The notes under the pieces were generated by a model, which did not search any database, had not been told where the DNA came from, and was given only the letters and a program-made list of their open reading frames with translations. A DNA stretch of 64,000 nt, from NCBI GenBank assembly GCA_963730325.1, contig CAVSRC010000004.1:172052-236051 (forward strand), written 5' to 3'. The stretch's first letter is position 1. Each line of letters opens with the position of its first letter. This document shows positions 54,816-62,805 of this stretch, piece by piece. The position numbers were made by a program, and so were the translations under genes. The stretch comes from CAVSRC01 sp963730325. GTDB lineage: Bacteria; Pseudomonadota; Alphaproteobacteria; Rhizobiales; Kaistiaceae.

Positions 54816-56293
54816 TCCACGACAACCTGCCTGCGCTGCAAGTGGTGGTGCCGCTACTGGCGGCTTTGATCGCCGCGCTCTCGCGGCGGCCGACGCCGGC
54901 CTGGGTGATCGCGGCGGTGGCGTCGTGGACCGCGTTTGCCATCTCGCTGGCGCTCGCCCATCAGGTGCTGACCACCGGCGTCATCTCCTATCACCTCGGC
55001 GGCTGGGACCCTTCGCTCGGCATCGAATACCGCATCGATGTCTTCAACGCGCTGATCCTGGTGCTGGTGTCGGGCATCGCCTCAGTGATCGCGCCCTTCG
55101 CCTGGCGCAGCGTGCCTTCCGAGATCGAACCGGACCGGGTCGCCTGGTTCTACACCATGTATCTCCTGTCGCTGACCGGCCTGCTCGGTATCACCATCAC
55201 CGGCGACGCCTTCAATGCCTTCGTCTTTCTCGAAATCTCGTCCCTGTCGAGCTACACGCTGATTGCGCTCGGGCGCGACCGCCGGGCGCTGGTCGCCGCC
55301 TACCAGTACCTGATCCTCGGCACCATCGGCGCCACCTTCTACATCATCGGCGTCGGCTTCCTCTATCTCGCCACTGGCACGCTCAATCTCGGCCTCATGG
55401 CCGAGCGCATCGCCGACGTCGAGACGACGCGCGCCGTGCTCACCGCGCTCGCCTTCATCACCGTCGGCATCAGCCTCAAGCTGGCCCTGTTCCCGCTGCA
55501 CGTCTGGCTGCCCAACGCCTATGCCTATGCGCCATCGACCGCGACGATCTTCCTTGCCGCGACCGCGACCAAGGTGGCGATCTATCTCTTCATCCGCTAC
55601 CTGTTCTCCATCTTCGGCGCCAACTTCGTCTTCGCCGAGCACCCGATCACGCCCATCCTCATGGTGCTGTCCATCGCCGCCATCTTCGGCGCGGGAACGG
55701 TGGCCATCTTCCAGTCCGACGTGAAGCGCATGTTCGCCTATTCGTCGGTCGCCCAGATCGGCTACATCACGCTTGGCATCGCCTTCGCCACCCAGACGGG
55801 CCTCACCGGCGGCATCGTCCATATCGTCAATCACGGGCTCATCAAGGGCGGGCTGTTCATGGCGCTCGGCGCCGTGGTGCTGCGCACCGGCAGCTGCGCC
55901 ATCGACGATCTCGCCGGGATTGGCCGCAAGATGCCGCTGACCGTGGGCGCGCTCGTCATCGCCGGCCTCAGCCTGATCGGGGTGCCGGGCACCGTCGGCT
56001 TCGTCTCCAAATGGTATCTGGTCGTCGCCGCCTTCGAGCAGGGCTGGTGGTGGCTCGCCTTCCTCATCGTCGCCAGTTCGCTGCTCACCGTCGTCTATGT
56101 CGGCCGGGTGGTCGAGGCAGCCTGGTTCCGCCCGCCGTCGGAGGCAGCGGCCGGGGCAAGCGAGGCGCCGCTGGTCATGCTGGTACCGATCTGGCTGCTC
56201 GCCGGCGCCGCCGTCTTCTTCGGCCTCGATACCGGGCTCACCGCCGGCATTGCCGGCAAGGCCGCGGCGCTGCTTCTCGGGGGCGGGCCATGA
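54812..56293 (+). CDS. mrpD: Mrp-type antiporter subunit D (NuoL/M/N-like), first of three
   Basis: 493 residues from TTG 54812, overlapping mrpC (TTGA). Antiporter-like subunit of about 14 helices with the TM5 Glu in FVFLEISSLSSYTLIALG, the TM7 Lys in KLALFPLHVWLPNAYAYAPS, TM8 Lys in ATKVAIYLFIR, and VNHGLIKGGLFMALG. These residues form the proton path in complex I and Mrp. Best match in the operon to canonical MrpD. Confidence 0.92.
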   Translation: MIHDNLPALQVVVPLLAALIAALSRRPTPAWVIAAVASWTAFAISLALAHQVLTTGVISYHLGGWDPSLGIEYRIDVFNALILVLVSGIASVIAPFAWRSVPSEIEPDRVAWFYTMYLLSLTGLLGITITGDAFNAFVFLEISSLSSYTLIALGRDRRALVAAYQYLILGTIGATFYIIGVGFLYLATGTLNLGLMAERIADVETTRAVLTALAFITVGISLKLALFPLHVWLPNAYAYAPSTATIFLAATATKVAIYLFIRYLFSIFGANFVFAEHPITPILMVLSIAAIFGAGTVAIFQSDVKRMFAYSSVAQIGYITLGIAFATQTGLTGGIVHIVNHGLIKGGLFMALGAVVLRTGSCAIDDLAGIGRKMPLTVGALVIAGLSLIGVPGTVGFVSKWYLVVAAFEQGWWWLAFLIVASSLLTVVYVGRVVEAAWFRPPSEAAAGASEAPLVMLVPIWLLAGAAVFFGLDTGLTAGIAGKAAALLLGGGP

Positions 56294-57747
56294 GCGGCGC
56301 CGAACTGATCGCCATCGCGCTCATCGTGCCGGCGGCGACGGCCGTTCTGGTGGCGCTGTTCCACAAACGGCCGAACCAGCGCGAGGGCGCCACCATGCTG
56401 GGCGCCGCGATCCTGTTCGCCGCCGTCGTGGCGCTGCTCGTCCAGGTGCTTTCCGGCGAACAGCCGGCGCTGCATCTCCTCGACGTGCTGCCCGGCCTGT
56501 CGATCGCCTTCGACGTCGAACCGCTGGGCGCGCTTTTCGCGACCGTCGCGTCGGGCCTGTGGATCGTCAATTCGCTGTATTCGATCGGCTACATGCGCGC
56601 CAATGGCGAAGAGCGGCAGACGGTCTTCTACATCTGCTTCGCGCTCGCCATCGCCGCCACCATGGGCCTGGCGCTCTCCGCCAACCTGTTCACCGCCTTC
56701 CTCTTCTACGAGGTGCTGACGCTGGTCACCTATCCGCTTGTGACCCATCGCGGCGACGAGGAGGCCAAGGCCGCCGGGCGCCTCTATCTCTTGATGCTGC
56801 TCGGCACCTCGACCCTGCTTCTGCTGCCGGCCATCGCCTGGACCGGGATTGTCGCCGGCACGCTCGATTTCCACGCCGGCGGCATCCTCGCCGGCAAGAT
56901 GGCGCCGCTCGCCATGGGCGTCCTGCTCGGCCTCTACATTTTCGGCATAGCCAAGGCGGCGGTCATGCCCATGCACACCTGGCTGCCCGCCGCCATGGTC
57001 GCGCCGACGCCGGTCTCCGCGCTCCTCCATGCCGTCGCGGTGGTCAAGGCCGGCGTCTTTCTCATCGTCAAGGTGGTGATCTTCGTCTTCGGCGTCGAGA
57101 CATTGAGGGAGAGCGGGGCAGGGGCCTGGCTCGTCTATGTCGCCGGCTTCACGGTGATCGTCGCCTCGCTGATCGCGCTCCGCCAGGACCACCTCAAGCG
57201 GCGGCTCGCCTATTCGACCATCAGCCAGCTGTCCTACGTCGTCCTCGGCGCCGCGCTGCTCAGCCCGCTGGCGATCGTTGGCGCCATCGTCCATATCGCC
57301 GCCCATGCCGTCTCCAAGATCACCCTGTTCTTCGCCGCCGGCTCGCTCCACACCGCCGCTCATATCGACCATGTCAGCGAGATGGACGGCATCGGCTATC
57401 GCATGCCGTGGACGATGGGGGCTTTCGCGGTCGGGGCGCTGTCGATGATCGGCATGCCGCTGACCGCCGGCTTCCTCGGCAAGTGGTTCATGCTGGTCGG
57501 CGCCGCCGGCAGCTCCCAGTGGTTTGCGGTGGGGGTCATCGTGCTCTCCACGCTCCTCAACGCCGGCTATTTTCTCCCCGTCGTCTATCGTGCGTTCCGG
57601 CGGCCGGACGGCAAAGGTGTCGTCGCCGTCAAGGAGGCGCCGTGGCCGGTCGTCGTGGCGCTCGTGGTGACGGCCGCACTGACGATCCTCATGTTCCTTT
57701 TCCCCGGCGTGCCGTGGCGGCTCGCCCAGATGGCGCTTGGCAGCTAG
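56290..57747 (+). CDS. NuoL/M/N-like antiporter subunit, second of three
   Basis: 485 residues from ATG 56290 (ATGA overlap with mrpD). Same fold: TM5 Glu in FLFYEVLTLVTYPLVTHRG, TM7 Lys in GIAKAAVMPMHTWLPAAMVAPTPVSALLHAV, TM8 Lys in VVKAGVFLIVK, and IAAHAVSKITLFFAAGS. The retained MPMHTWLPAAM and SALLHAV place it nearer NuoL/MrpA N-terminal halves. Probably replaces the NuoL-like half of MrpA. Ends exactly where the next gene starts. Confidence 0.9.
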   Translation: MSGAELIAIALIVPAATAVLVALFHKRPNQREGATMLGAAILFAAVVALLVQVLSGEQPALHLLDVLPGLSIAFDVEPLGALFATVASGLWIVNSLYSIGYMRANGEERQTVFYICFALAIAATMGLALSANLFTAFLFYEVLTLVTYPLVTHRGDEEAKAAGRLYLLMLLGTSTLLLLPAIAWTGIVAGTLDFHAGGILAGKMAPLAMGVLLGLYIFGIAKAAVMPMHTWLPAAMVAPTPVSALLHAVAVVKAGVFLIVKVVIFVFGVETLRESGAGAWLVYVAGFTVIVASLIALRQDHLKRRLAYSTISQLSYVVLGAALLSPLAIVGAIVHIAAHAVSKITLFFAAGSLHTAAHIDHVSEMDGIGYRMPWTMGAFAVGALSMIGMPLTAGFLGKWFMLVGAAGSSQWFAVGVIVLSTLLNAGYFLPVVYRAFRRPDGKGVVAVKEAPWPVVVALVVTAALTILMFLFPGVPWRLAQMALGS

Positions 57748-58032
57748 ATGGCAAGGAAAGCTGAACCCAGGAAGAAGATCGAACCGCTGATGCGACCGGC
57801 GACCGTGCGCGTTCTCGCCGCGGTGGCGCTTGCGGTGATGGTGCTGACCCTCATCATCGACGCCGTGCATGGGCACGTCAGCCATTTCGGCCTCGACGGC
57901 GTTGTCGCCGCCTATGCTGTCATCGGGCTCGCCAGCGGCTTCGCCATCATCGGCATCGCCAAGGGGCTCGGCGTGCCGCTCGGCCGCCCGGACACCTATT
58001 ACGGCGACGGCGAGAAGGGGGCGGGCGAATGA
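57748..58032 (+). CDS. Small two-helix membrane protein in the Mrp operon
   Basis: 94 residues starting immediately after the preceding stop. Basic N-terminus (MARKAEPRKKIEPLMR), two membrane helices (about 18-39 and 50-72: ATVRVLAAVALAVMVLTLIID; VVAAYAVIGLASGFAIIGIA), acidic tail. No family recognised, but its length, position between two antiporter-like genes and overlap with the next start argue for a structural subunit of this complex. Confidence 0.75.
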   Translation: MARKAEPRKKIEPLMRPATVRVLAAVALAVMVLTLIIDAVHGHVSHFGLDGVVAAYAVIGLASGFAIIGIAKGLGVPLGRPDTYYGDGEKGAGE

Positions 58033-59705
58033 TGCTGCCGCCCGGTATCGTCCTCATCGTTGCCGGCCTTCTGTTGCCGGTGCTGCCGCTGCGCGCCCGC
58101 CAGGCGCTGATGCTTGCCGCGCCGGTTGTGACGCTGGCTCTGGTCTGGCTGGTGCCCGACGGTCCGGGGTTGACCTTGCCGTTTCTGGGATACGACCTGA
58201 TCGTCGTCGAAGGCAGCCGGCTCAGCCGCCTGTTCGGCATCGTCTTCTCGATCATGGCCTTCGGCGGTGCCCTCTACGCTCTCAACCGCACCAATATCAC
58301 CGAGCTGGTGGCGGCCTTCTGTTATGCCGGCTCGGCCGTCGGCGTGACCTTCGCCGGCGACCTGATCACCGTCTTCATCTTCTGGGAGATGATGGCGATC
58401 GGCTCGACCATCGTCGTCTGGTCGGGCGGCAAGGGCGCGCGAGCGGCGGGGCTGCGCTATGCCGTCGTCCATCTGCTCGGCGGTGTGCTGCTGATGGCCG
58501 GCATTGCCAGTCACATCGCCGAGACCGGCTCGACGGCGTTCAGCGCCATGCATACCGACAGCCTGGCCAATTGGCTCATCATCGCCGGCTTCCTGGTCAA
58601 CGCCGCCGCGCCGCCCGTGTCCGCATGGCTGCCGGATTCTTATCCGGCGAGCTCCTACAGCGGCACCGTCTTCCTCTCAGCCTTCACCACCAAGACCGCG
58701 GTCTATGTGCTGCTGCGCGGCTTCCCCGGCGCCGAGGTGCTGATCTTCGTCGGACTGTGGATGGTGTTCTATGGCATCATCTACGGCATCCTCGAAAACG
58801 ATATCCGCCGCATCCTGTCCTATTCGCTGGTCAACCAGGTCGGCTTCATGGTGACGGCCATCGGCGTCGGCACGCCGATGGCGCTGAACGGCGCCGCCGC
58901 CCACGCCTTCACCCACATCATCTACAAGGCGCTGCTGCTCATGTCGGCCGGATCGGTGATGACCATGACCGGCAAGCGCAAGTGCTCGGACCTCGGCGGG
59001 CTGTACCGCCACATGCCGGTCACCATGATCACCGGCATCATCGGCGGGCTGTCGATCTCCGCCGTGCCGCTCACCTCCGGATTCGTATCGAAGGCGATGA
59101 TCGCCGAAGGCGCCGCGGAAGCGCATATGCCGATCGTCTGGCTGCTGGTGACGGCGGCGGCGGTCGGCGTGTTCATCGACATCGGTCTCAAATGGCCCTG
59201 GTACATCTTCTTCAACAAGGATTCGGGTTTGCGACCGAAGGAAGCGCCGCTGCCCATGCGCGCGGCGATGATGCTGTTCGCGGCGCTCTGCCTCGGCATC
59301 GGCATCTTTCCCGGAACGCTCTATGGCCTGCTGCCGTTCCCGGTCGACTATCAGCCATACACCGTCGATCACGTGACCACGATGCTCCAGCTGCTCATGT
59401 TCGGTGGACTGGCCTTTGTGGTGGTTCTGCCGCTGCTCAAGCGCAAGCCGGTGATCACCCTCGACTGGGACTGGTTCTGGCGCCGCCTCGGCCCGCAATT
59501 CGCCGATGCGTGCTATCGCCTGGGCGGCGAGGTGCGACGGCGCTTCATCGGGCGGGCCGAGCGCGCCATCTCGCGCCTTCTGGCCACCGTCTATCGCCAC
59601 CACGGGCCCACGGGCATATTGGCGCGGGCCTGGCCGACAGGCAGCATGGCGTTCTGGGCAACGTTGATGCTCGGCGCCTATCTCTTCCTCTATTACATAC
59701 TCTGA
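58029..59705 (+). CDS. NuoL/M/N-like antiporter subunit, third of three, divergent
   Basis: 558 residues, starting ATGATG at 58029 overlapping the previous stop. TM5 Glu is present (FIFWEMMAIGSTIVVW) and TM8 Lys (FTTKTAVYVLLR), but the TM7 region reads FLVNAAAPPVSAWLPDSYPASS: the usual Lys and the His of HxWLP are missing. A HIIYKALLLMSAGS motif is retained. The C-terminus is longer than in the other two and ends with an amphipathic stretch (DWDWFWRRLGPQF...) and a final helix. It may be a structural or altered-coupling subunit. Last gene of the operon; 331 bp of intergenic DNA follows. Confidence 0.88.
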   Translation: MMLPPGIVLIVAGLLLPVLPLRARQALMLAAPVVTLALVWLVPDGPGLTLPFLGYDLIVVEGSRLSRLFGIVFSIMAFGGALYALNRTNITELVAAFCYAGSAVGVTFAGDLITVFIFWEMMAIGSTIVVWSGGKGARAAGLRYAVVHLLGGVLLMAGIASHIAETGSTAFSAMHTDSLANWLIIAGFLVNAAAPPVSAWLPDSYPASSYSGTVFLSAFTTKTAVYVLLRGFPGAEVLIFVGLWMVFYGIIYGILENDIRRILSYSLVNQVGFMVTAIGVGTPMALNGAAAHAFTHIIYKALLLMSAGSVMTMTGKRKCSDLGGLYRHMPVTMITGIIGGLSISAVPLTSGFVSKAMIAEGAAEAHMPIVWLLVTAAAVGVFIDIGLKWPWYIFFNKDSGLRPKEAPLPMRAAMMLFAALCLGIGIFPGTLYGLLPFPVDYQPYTVDHVTTMLQLLMFGGLAFVVVLPLLKRKPVITLDWDWFWRRLGPQFADACYRLGGEVRRRFIGRAERAISRLLATVYRHHGPTGILARAWPTGSMAFWATLMLGAYLFLYYIL

Positions 59706-60036
59706 TACAGCCTTTACGTGCAGTATCGGCGAGAAACGCTGCCCGCGTTGCGAATCGGCTTGCGACAATTTGCCCATTTTAGTTGAACAACATGGGCCGA
59801 GTGCAGGCATAGAGAATTTCCGAACTTTGGTAAGCGTTTGACGCAATCAATTGTTTTTCAATACCTGCGAACAACCGGCGTATTCCTCTTGTCTTTGCTC
59901 AAGAGCACGCCTATAGAGGCCCCAAGTATACGGCGATTGATTGCCGACGCAGCGCAACGTCAGGGCAACGTCCTGCGATACGCAGAACGAGTTGCGCGCT
60001 TGGGGGACAAGAAAACAAAGGAACCAGGTGAAGCAA
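59706..60036 (+). promoter_or_regulatory. 331-bp mucR upstream region
   Basis: AT-richer than the flanking genes, no credible gene. TTGACG (59838-59843), a 17-bp spacer and ATACCT (59861-59866) make a reasonable sigma-70-type promoter about 170 bp before mucR. MucR homologues bind AT-rich DNA with T-A steps and repress their own gene; the tract around 59840-59900 fits but cannot be proved here. Confidence 0.5.
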
Positions 60037-60453
60037 ATGAACGAACAGAATGGTAGCGCCGACCTCATCGACCTCGCCGCCGACATTGTCTCTGCTTATG
60101 TGAGCAACAACACGGTGCCTGCCGCCGACCTTCCGGCGCTGATCGCCGATGTGCATCGCGCGCTGAACAATACCCAGATGGGGCTGCAGCAGCCGGAGCC
60201 CGAGCCCCTCAAGCCGGCGGTGAACCCCAAGAAGTCGGTGTTCCCGGACTACATCGTCTGCCTCGAGGACGGCAAGAAGTTCAAGTCGTTGAAGCGCCAC
60301 CTGCGCACCCATTACGACCTGTCGCCGGAGGAGTACCGCGAGAAGTGGGGTCTGGCCGCCGACTATCCGATGGTCGCCCCGAACTACGCTGCGGCGCGCT
60401 CGGCGCTCGCCAAGAAGATGGGCCTGGGACAGCAGCGCCGTCGCAAGTCCTGA
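60037..60453 (+). CDS. mucR: Ros/MucR-family zinc-finger transcriptional regulator
   Basis: 138 residues from ATG 60037 (CCAGGTGAAGC upstream). N-terminal oligomerisation region (about 5-45, DLIDLAADIVSAYVSNNTVPAADLPALI) and C-terminal prokaryotic zinc finger VCLEDGKKFKSLKRHLRTHYDLSPEEYREKWGL with Cys and two His ligands, then AKKMGLGQQRRRKS. MucR/Ros proteins are H-NS-like global regulators of surface polysaccharide, motility and virulence genes in alphaproteobacteria. A strong terminator follows. Confidence 0.95.
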   Translation: MNEQNGSADLIDLAADIVSAYVSNNTVPAADLPALIADVHRALNNTQMGLQQPEPEPLKPAVNPKKSVFPDYIVCLEDGKKFKSLKRHLRTHYDLSPEEYREKWGLAADYPMVAPNYAAARSALAKKMGLGQQRRRKS

Positions 60454-60476
60454 CCTGCAAATAGGGCAGGTGAGTT

Positions 60477-60836
60477 TCAGCCGCCGGGAGCGCCGCTCCC
60501 GGCGGCTTTGTTTTTGGCGGCCCGCGCCATGCGGCCGTCGAGCCACCGGCGCTCGGCCAGGTAGGCCTGGCGCAGGGCAATGTGGCGGTTGAGATCGTAG
60601 GTCCAATGGCCGGCACGGCCGCGGTTGCGCTCGGCGCGCAGCGCCCGCGCCAGGCGGGCAACGATTCGCCGCCGACCGGCGATGCTGTCGTCGGCGATCT
60701 CGTCCGGACCGACCGGCAGGATGCGCGGCAGATGGCGCCGGCGCACATAGGCGTCGACACCGGCCGCGGTCGCCGCCGCAATCGAGGCCGCCGCACGCGA
60801 CCGCAACCCCGCCTCTTCCCATTCGCTCGCCTTCAT
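60477..60836 (-). CDS. Basic Arg/Ala-rich conserved protein convergent to mucR
   Basis: 119 residues: KASEWEEAGLRSRAAASIAAATAAGVDAYVRRRHLPRILPVGP, then IVARLARALRAERNRGRAGHWTYDLNRHIALRQAYLAERR. Highly basic, helical, no membrane segment. I do not recognise a named family. Its last codons coincide with the mucR terminator hairpin at 60479-60507, so the two genes' 3' ends overlap at RNA level. Confidence 0.7.
   Translation of the reverse strand: MKASEWEEAGLRSRAAASIAAATAAGVDAYVRRRHLPRILPVGPDEIADDSIAGRRRIVARLARALRAERNRGRAGHWTYDLNRHIALRQAYLAERRWLDGRMARAAKNKAAGSGAPGG
60479..60515 (+). terminator. Strong intrinsic terminator of mucR inside the convergent gene
   Basis: AGCCGCCGGGAGC-gcc-GCTCCCGGCGGCT, a perfect 13-bp stem with a 3-nt loop followed by TTGTTTTT. 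It starts 25 bp after the mucR stop and lies within the last codons of the minus-strand gene, so the same DNA serves as a protein-coding end and a terminator. Confidence 0.9.
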
Positions 60837-61253
60837 CGACCTGCCTCCGCGACACGCTGAGGCAAGTGTCTCTCGGCCGGCGGAGGCGGGGATAAGCAGG
60901 GCGCCAATCCCCGTTGCCTAAAGAGCGACGAAAGTTATCCCCGCCGGCGCAAACGCGCATAGACTGCAAAAGGAATTTATTCCTAATTATATACTTGACA
61001 AAGCACGTCTGAAGAACGATATCAGGCGGGAGGGATGACAGCCATGAAACCAACCCACCAAGCCATCGGGCTTTCGATGTCGAAAACTGACGATGGCTTA
61101 TCGATTGACGTAGCCGCTCGCGGCGGCGTGCGGCTTTTAATCGAAGCCGGCGATTTCTCAACTTCGCGGGCTTGCTGGCCTAATCGAAACAGATCTTCGA
61201 CAACGACAGGATCAATCTCCTAACCGATCGGACCAATCCAAGGCGTAGTCGTC
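60837..61253. other. 417-bp accessory intergenic region before the transposase
   Basis: Includes a GC-rich part adjoining the basic-protein gene, an AT-rich stretch at 60971-60995, and TTGACA at 60995-61000 with GATATC 17 bp later, a plausible promoter reading right. A short frame at 61044-61223 (59 codons, MKPTHQAIGLSMSKTDDGLS...) has GGGAGGG 9 bp upstream and could be a real small gene, but it has no recognised family. No inverted repeat matching the far side of the transposase was found. Confidence 0.45.
61044..61223 (+). CDS. Possible small protein upstream of the transposase
   Basis: 59 residues from ATG 61044, with GGGAGGG spaced 9 bp upstream and a TTGACA/17/GATATC promoter 44-50 bp before that; ATG 61035 is too close to the ribosome site. 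The middle reads TDDGLSIDVAARGGVRLLIEAGDFS. No family recognised. It may be a real small accessory gene or a chance frame. Confidence 0.35.
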   Translation: MKPTHQAIGLSMSKTDDGLSIDVAARGGVRLLIEAGDFSTSRACWPNRNRSSTTTGSIS

Positions 61254-62221
61254 ATGCCTGCACAACTCCCAAAACACTTCACCAATCTCGATGCGGCCCG
61301 CGCCTATCTCGAAGCGCAGCGTTGGCCCGATGGTCCGTTACTGCCCGCATTGCGGCGCCGACGACGTGACCAGCATGAAGGGCAAGGCGCACCGTCCGGG
61401 CGTCTATCAGTGCAACGCCTGCCGCGAGCAGTTCACCGTCACGGTCGGCACCGTGTTCGAGCGCTCCAAGATCCCGCTCAACAAGTGGCTGCTATGCGAC
61501 GCACCTGCTGTGCTCGTCCAAGAAGGGCATGTCCGCGCACCAGCTGCACCGCATGCTCGGCGTCACCTACAAGACCGCTTGGTTCATGGCGCACCGCATC
61601 CGCGAGGCCATGAGCGACGCCGATCCCGGCCCGATGGGCGGCGAAGGCAAGATCGTCGAAGCCGACGAAACCTATTTCGGCAAGCGCGAGAACCCGCGCA
61701 CGTCGCAGCAGCGCAAGCGGCGCCCCTACATCAAGAGGGCAAGAGCGGCCTGCGACAAGCGCGCCGTCGTCGCTCTGGTCGAGCGTGGCGGCAAGGTCCG
61801 CACGTTCCATGTCGAGAACGCCACCGCAGGCAACGTCCGCGAAATCCTGGTCCGCAACGTCGACCGCAAGAGCGAGCTGCACACCGACGAAAGCCGCCTC
61901 TACACCGAGACCGGCAAGGAGTTCGCCGGCCACCAGACCGTCAAGCACTCGGCTGGCGAGTACGTCCGTTACGAAGACGGCGACGCCGTCCACACCAACA
62001 CGGTCGAGAACGTGTTCTCCGTCTTCAAGCGCGGCATGAAGGGCGTCTATCAGCACTGCGGCGAGGCCCACCTGCACCGCTACCTCGCCGAGTTCGATTT
62101 CCGCTACAATCGCCGCACCGCGCTTGGCTTCACCGACGCCGAGCGCGCCGACGAAGCCTTGAAGGGCATCGAAGGCAAGCGCCTCACCTATCGGCGGATT
62201 GGTGAAGCCCAGGACGCTTAG
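61254..62221 (+). pseudogene. IS1595-family transposase with two frameshifts
   Basis: Three frames together encode one transposase of about 321 residues. Segment 1 (MPAQLPKHFTNLDAARAYLEAQRWPDGP) shifts after an extra base at about 61338; segment 2 carries the zinc-ribbon CPHCGADDV...CNACREQF and TVGTVFERSKIPLNKWLL and shifts after an extra base in CTAT 61492-61495; segment 3 continues ATHLLCSSKKGMSAHQLHRMLGVTYKTAWFM to the stop. The DDE-type catalytic residues are VEADETYFG, TDESRLY and NTVENVF. The element is inactive unless both bases are sequencing errors. Terminal inverted repeats were not found. Confidence 0.88.
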
Positions 62222-62333
62222 GCAGAAGGCCCGTAAGCTGGCGAGAATGCGCCGGAAGCAAGCGTAAGCGGTATTGACCTTTACCTACAACTAAGAATAT
62301 GGCTAATTTCCCATCTAGGGGACCACTCAGGCC

Positions 62334-62639
62334 ATGTTTTTCCGGGTTTGGCTGCGCAGCTTGCGGAAAAGCGCAATGTGGTTTTGGGGGTTCATGTGGG
62401 GACTTCGCATATGGGGACACAAAGTTGCTAATGTGGCCCCAAAACAGCCAATTTCTGCTGTTTTTGACGATGCCGCGACCATCGCAACCAATCTGATACG
62501 ATTTGCGTTGGAGTATTGGATTGGCGTAGTTTTGATCCACATATTGATTGCATTCTGGTGGAGTGTGGTGCTTGAAGCCCCTCGCATGAGAGAGCAAGCC
62601 CGCTTGAGAAAGAAAACGAGAGAACTCACAGATGGATAA
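62334..62639 (+). CDS. Small accessory membrane protein
   Basis: 101 residues starting at ATG 62334 (TAGGGGACC upstream). N-terminal Trp-rich hydrophobic/basic segment (FFRVWLRSLRKSAMWFWGFMWGLRIW) and a second helix (about 62-82, YWIGVVLIHILIAFWWSVVL), then a basic tail. Composition is lower in GC than the chromosome core. No family recognised. The stop codon overlaps the start of the next small gene. Confidence 0.5.
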   Translation: MFFRVWLRSLRKSAMWFWGFMWGLRIWGHKVANVAPKQPISAVFDDAATIATNLIRFALEYWIGVVLIHILIAFWWSVVLEAPRMREQARLRKKTRELTDG

Positions 62640-62772
62640 CAACTGGACGCTTGTAATGTGGGCGGCAGTAAGCGTTGCCATCTATGCCGTGTACGCTAGA
62701 GGGCTGATGGAATTTGCACGCCCAATTCGCTCGGCCATGTTCTCTGAGGCATCGGCTGCTTTGGCAAACTAA
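62632..62772 (+). CDS. 46-residue membrane microprotein overlapping the previous gene
   Basis: MDNNWTLVMWAAVSVAIYAV followed by YARGLMEFARPIRSAMFSEASAALAN: one N-terminal membrane helix and an amphipathic tail. ATG 62632 lies inside the last codons of the preceding gene (8-bp overlap), the usual sign of translational coupling. Function unknown; too short for confident calling alone, but it sits between two similar small membrane ORFs. Confidence 0.45.
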   Translation: MDNNWTLVMWAAVSVAIYAVYARGLMEFARPIRSAMFSEASAALAN

Positions 62773-62805
62773 CGACTGCCGCAAGGCGAAAGAGAACGAA
62801 TTGTC

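Noticed and set aside
62222..62300. TATTGACCTTTACCTAC near the transposase end as right inverted repeat of the element.
   Set aside because: No inverted match was found on the left side (60837-61253); the weak similarity to ATACTTGACAAAG is in direct orientation.
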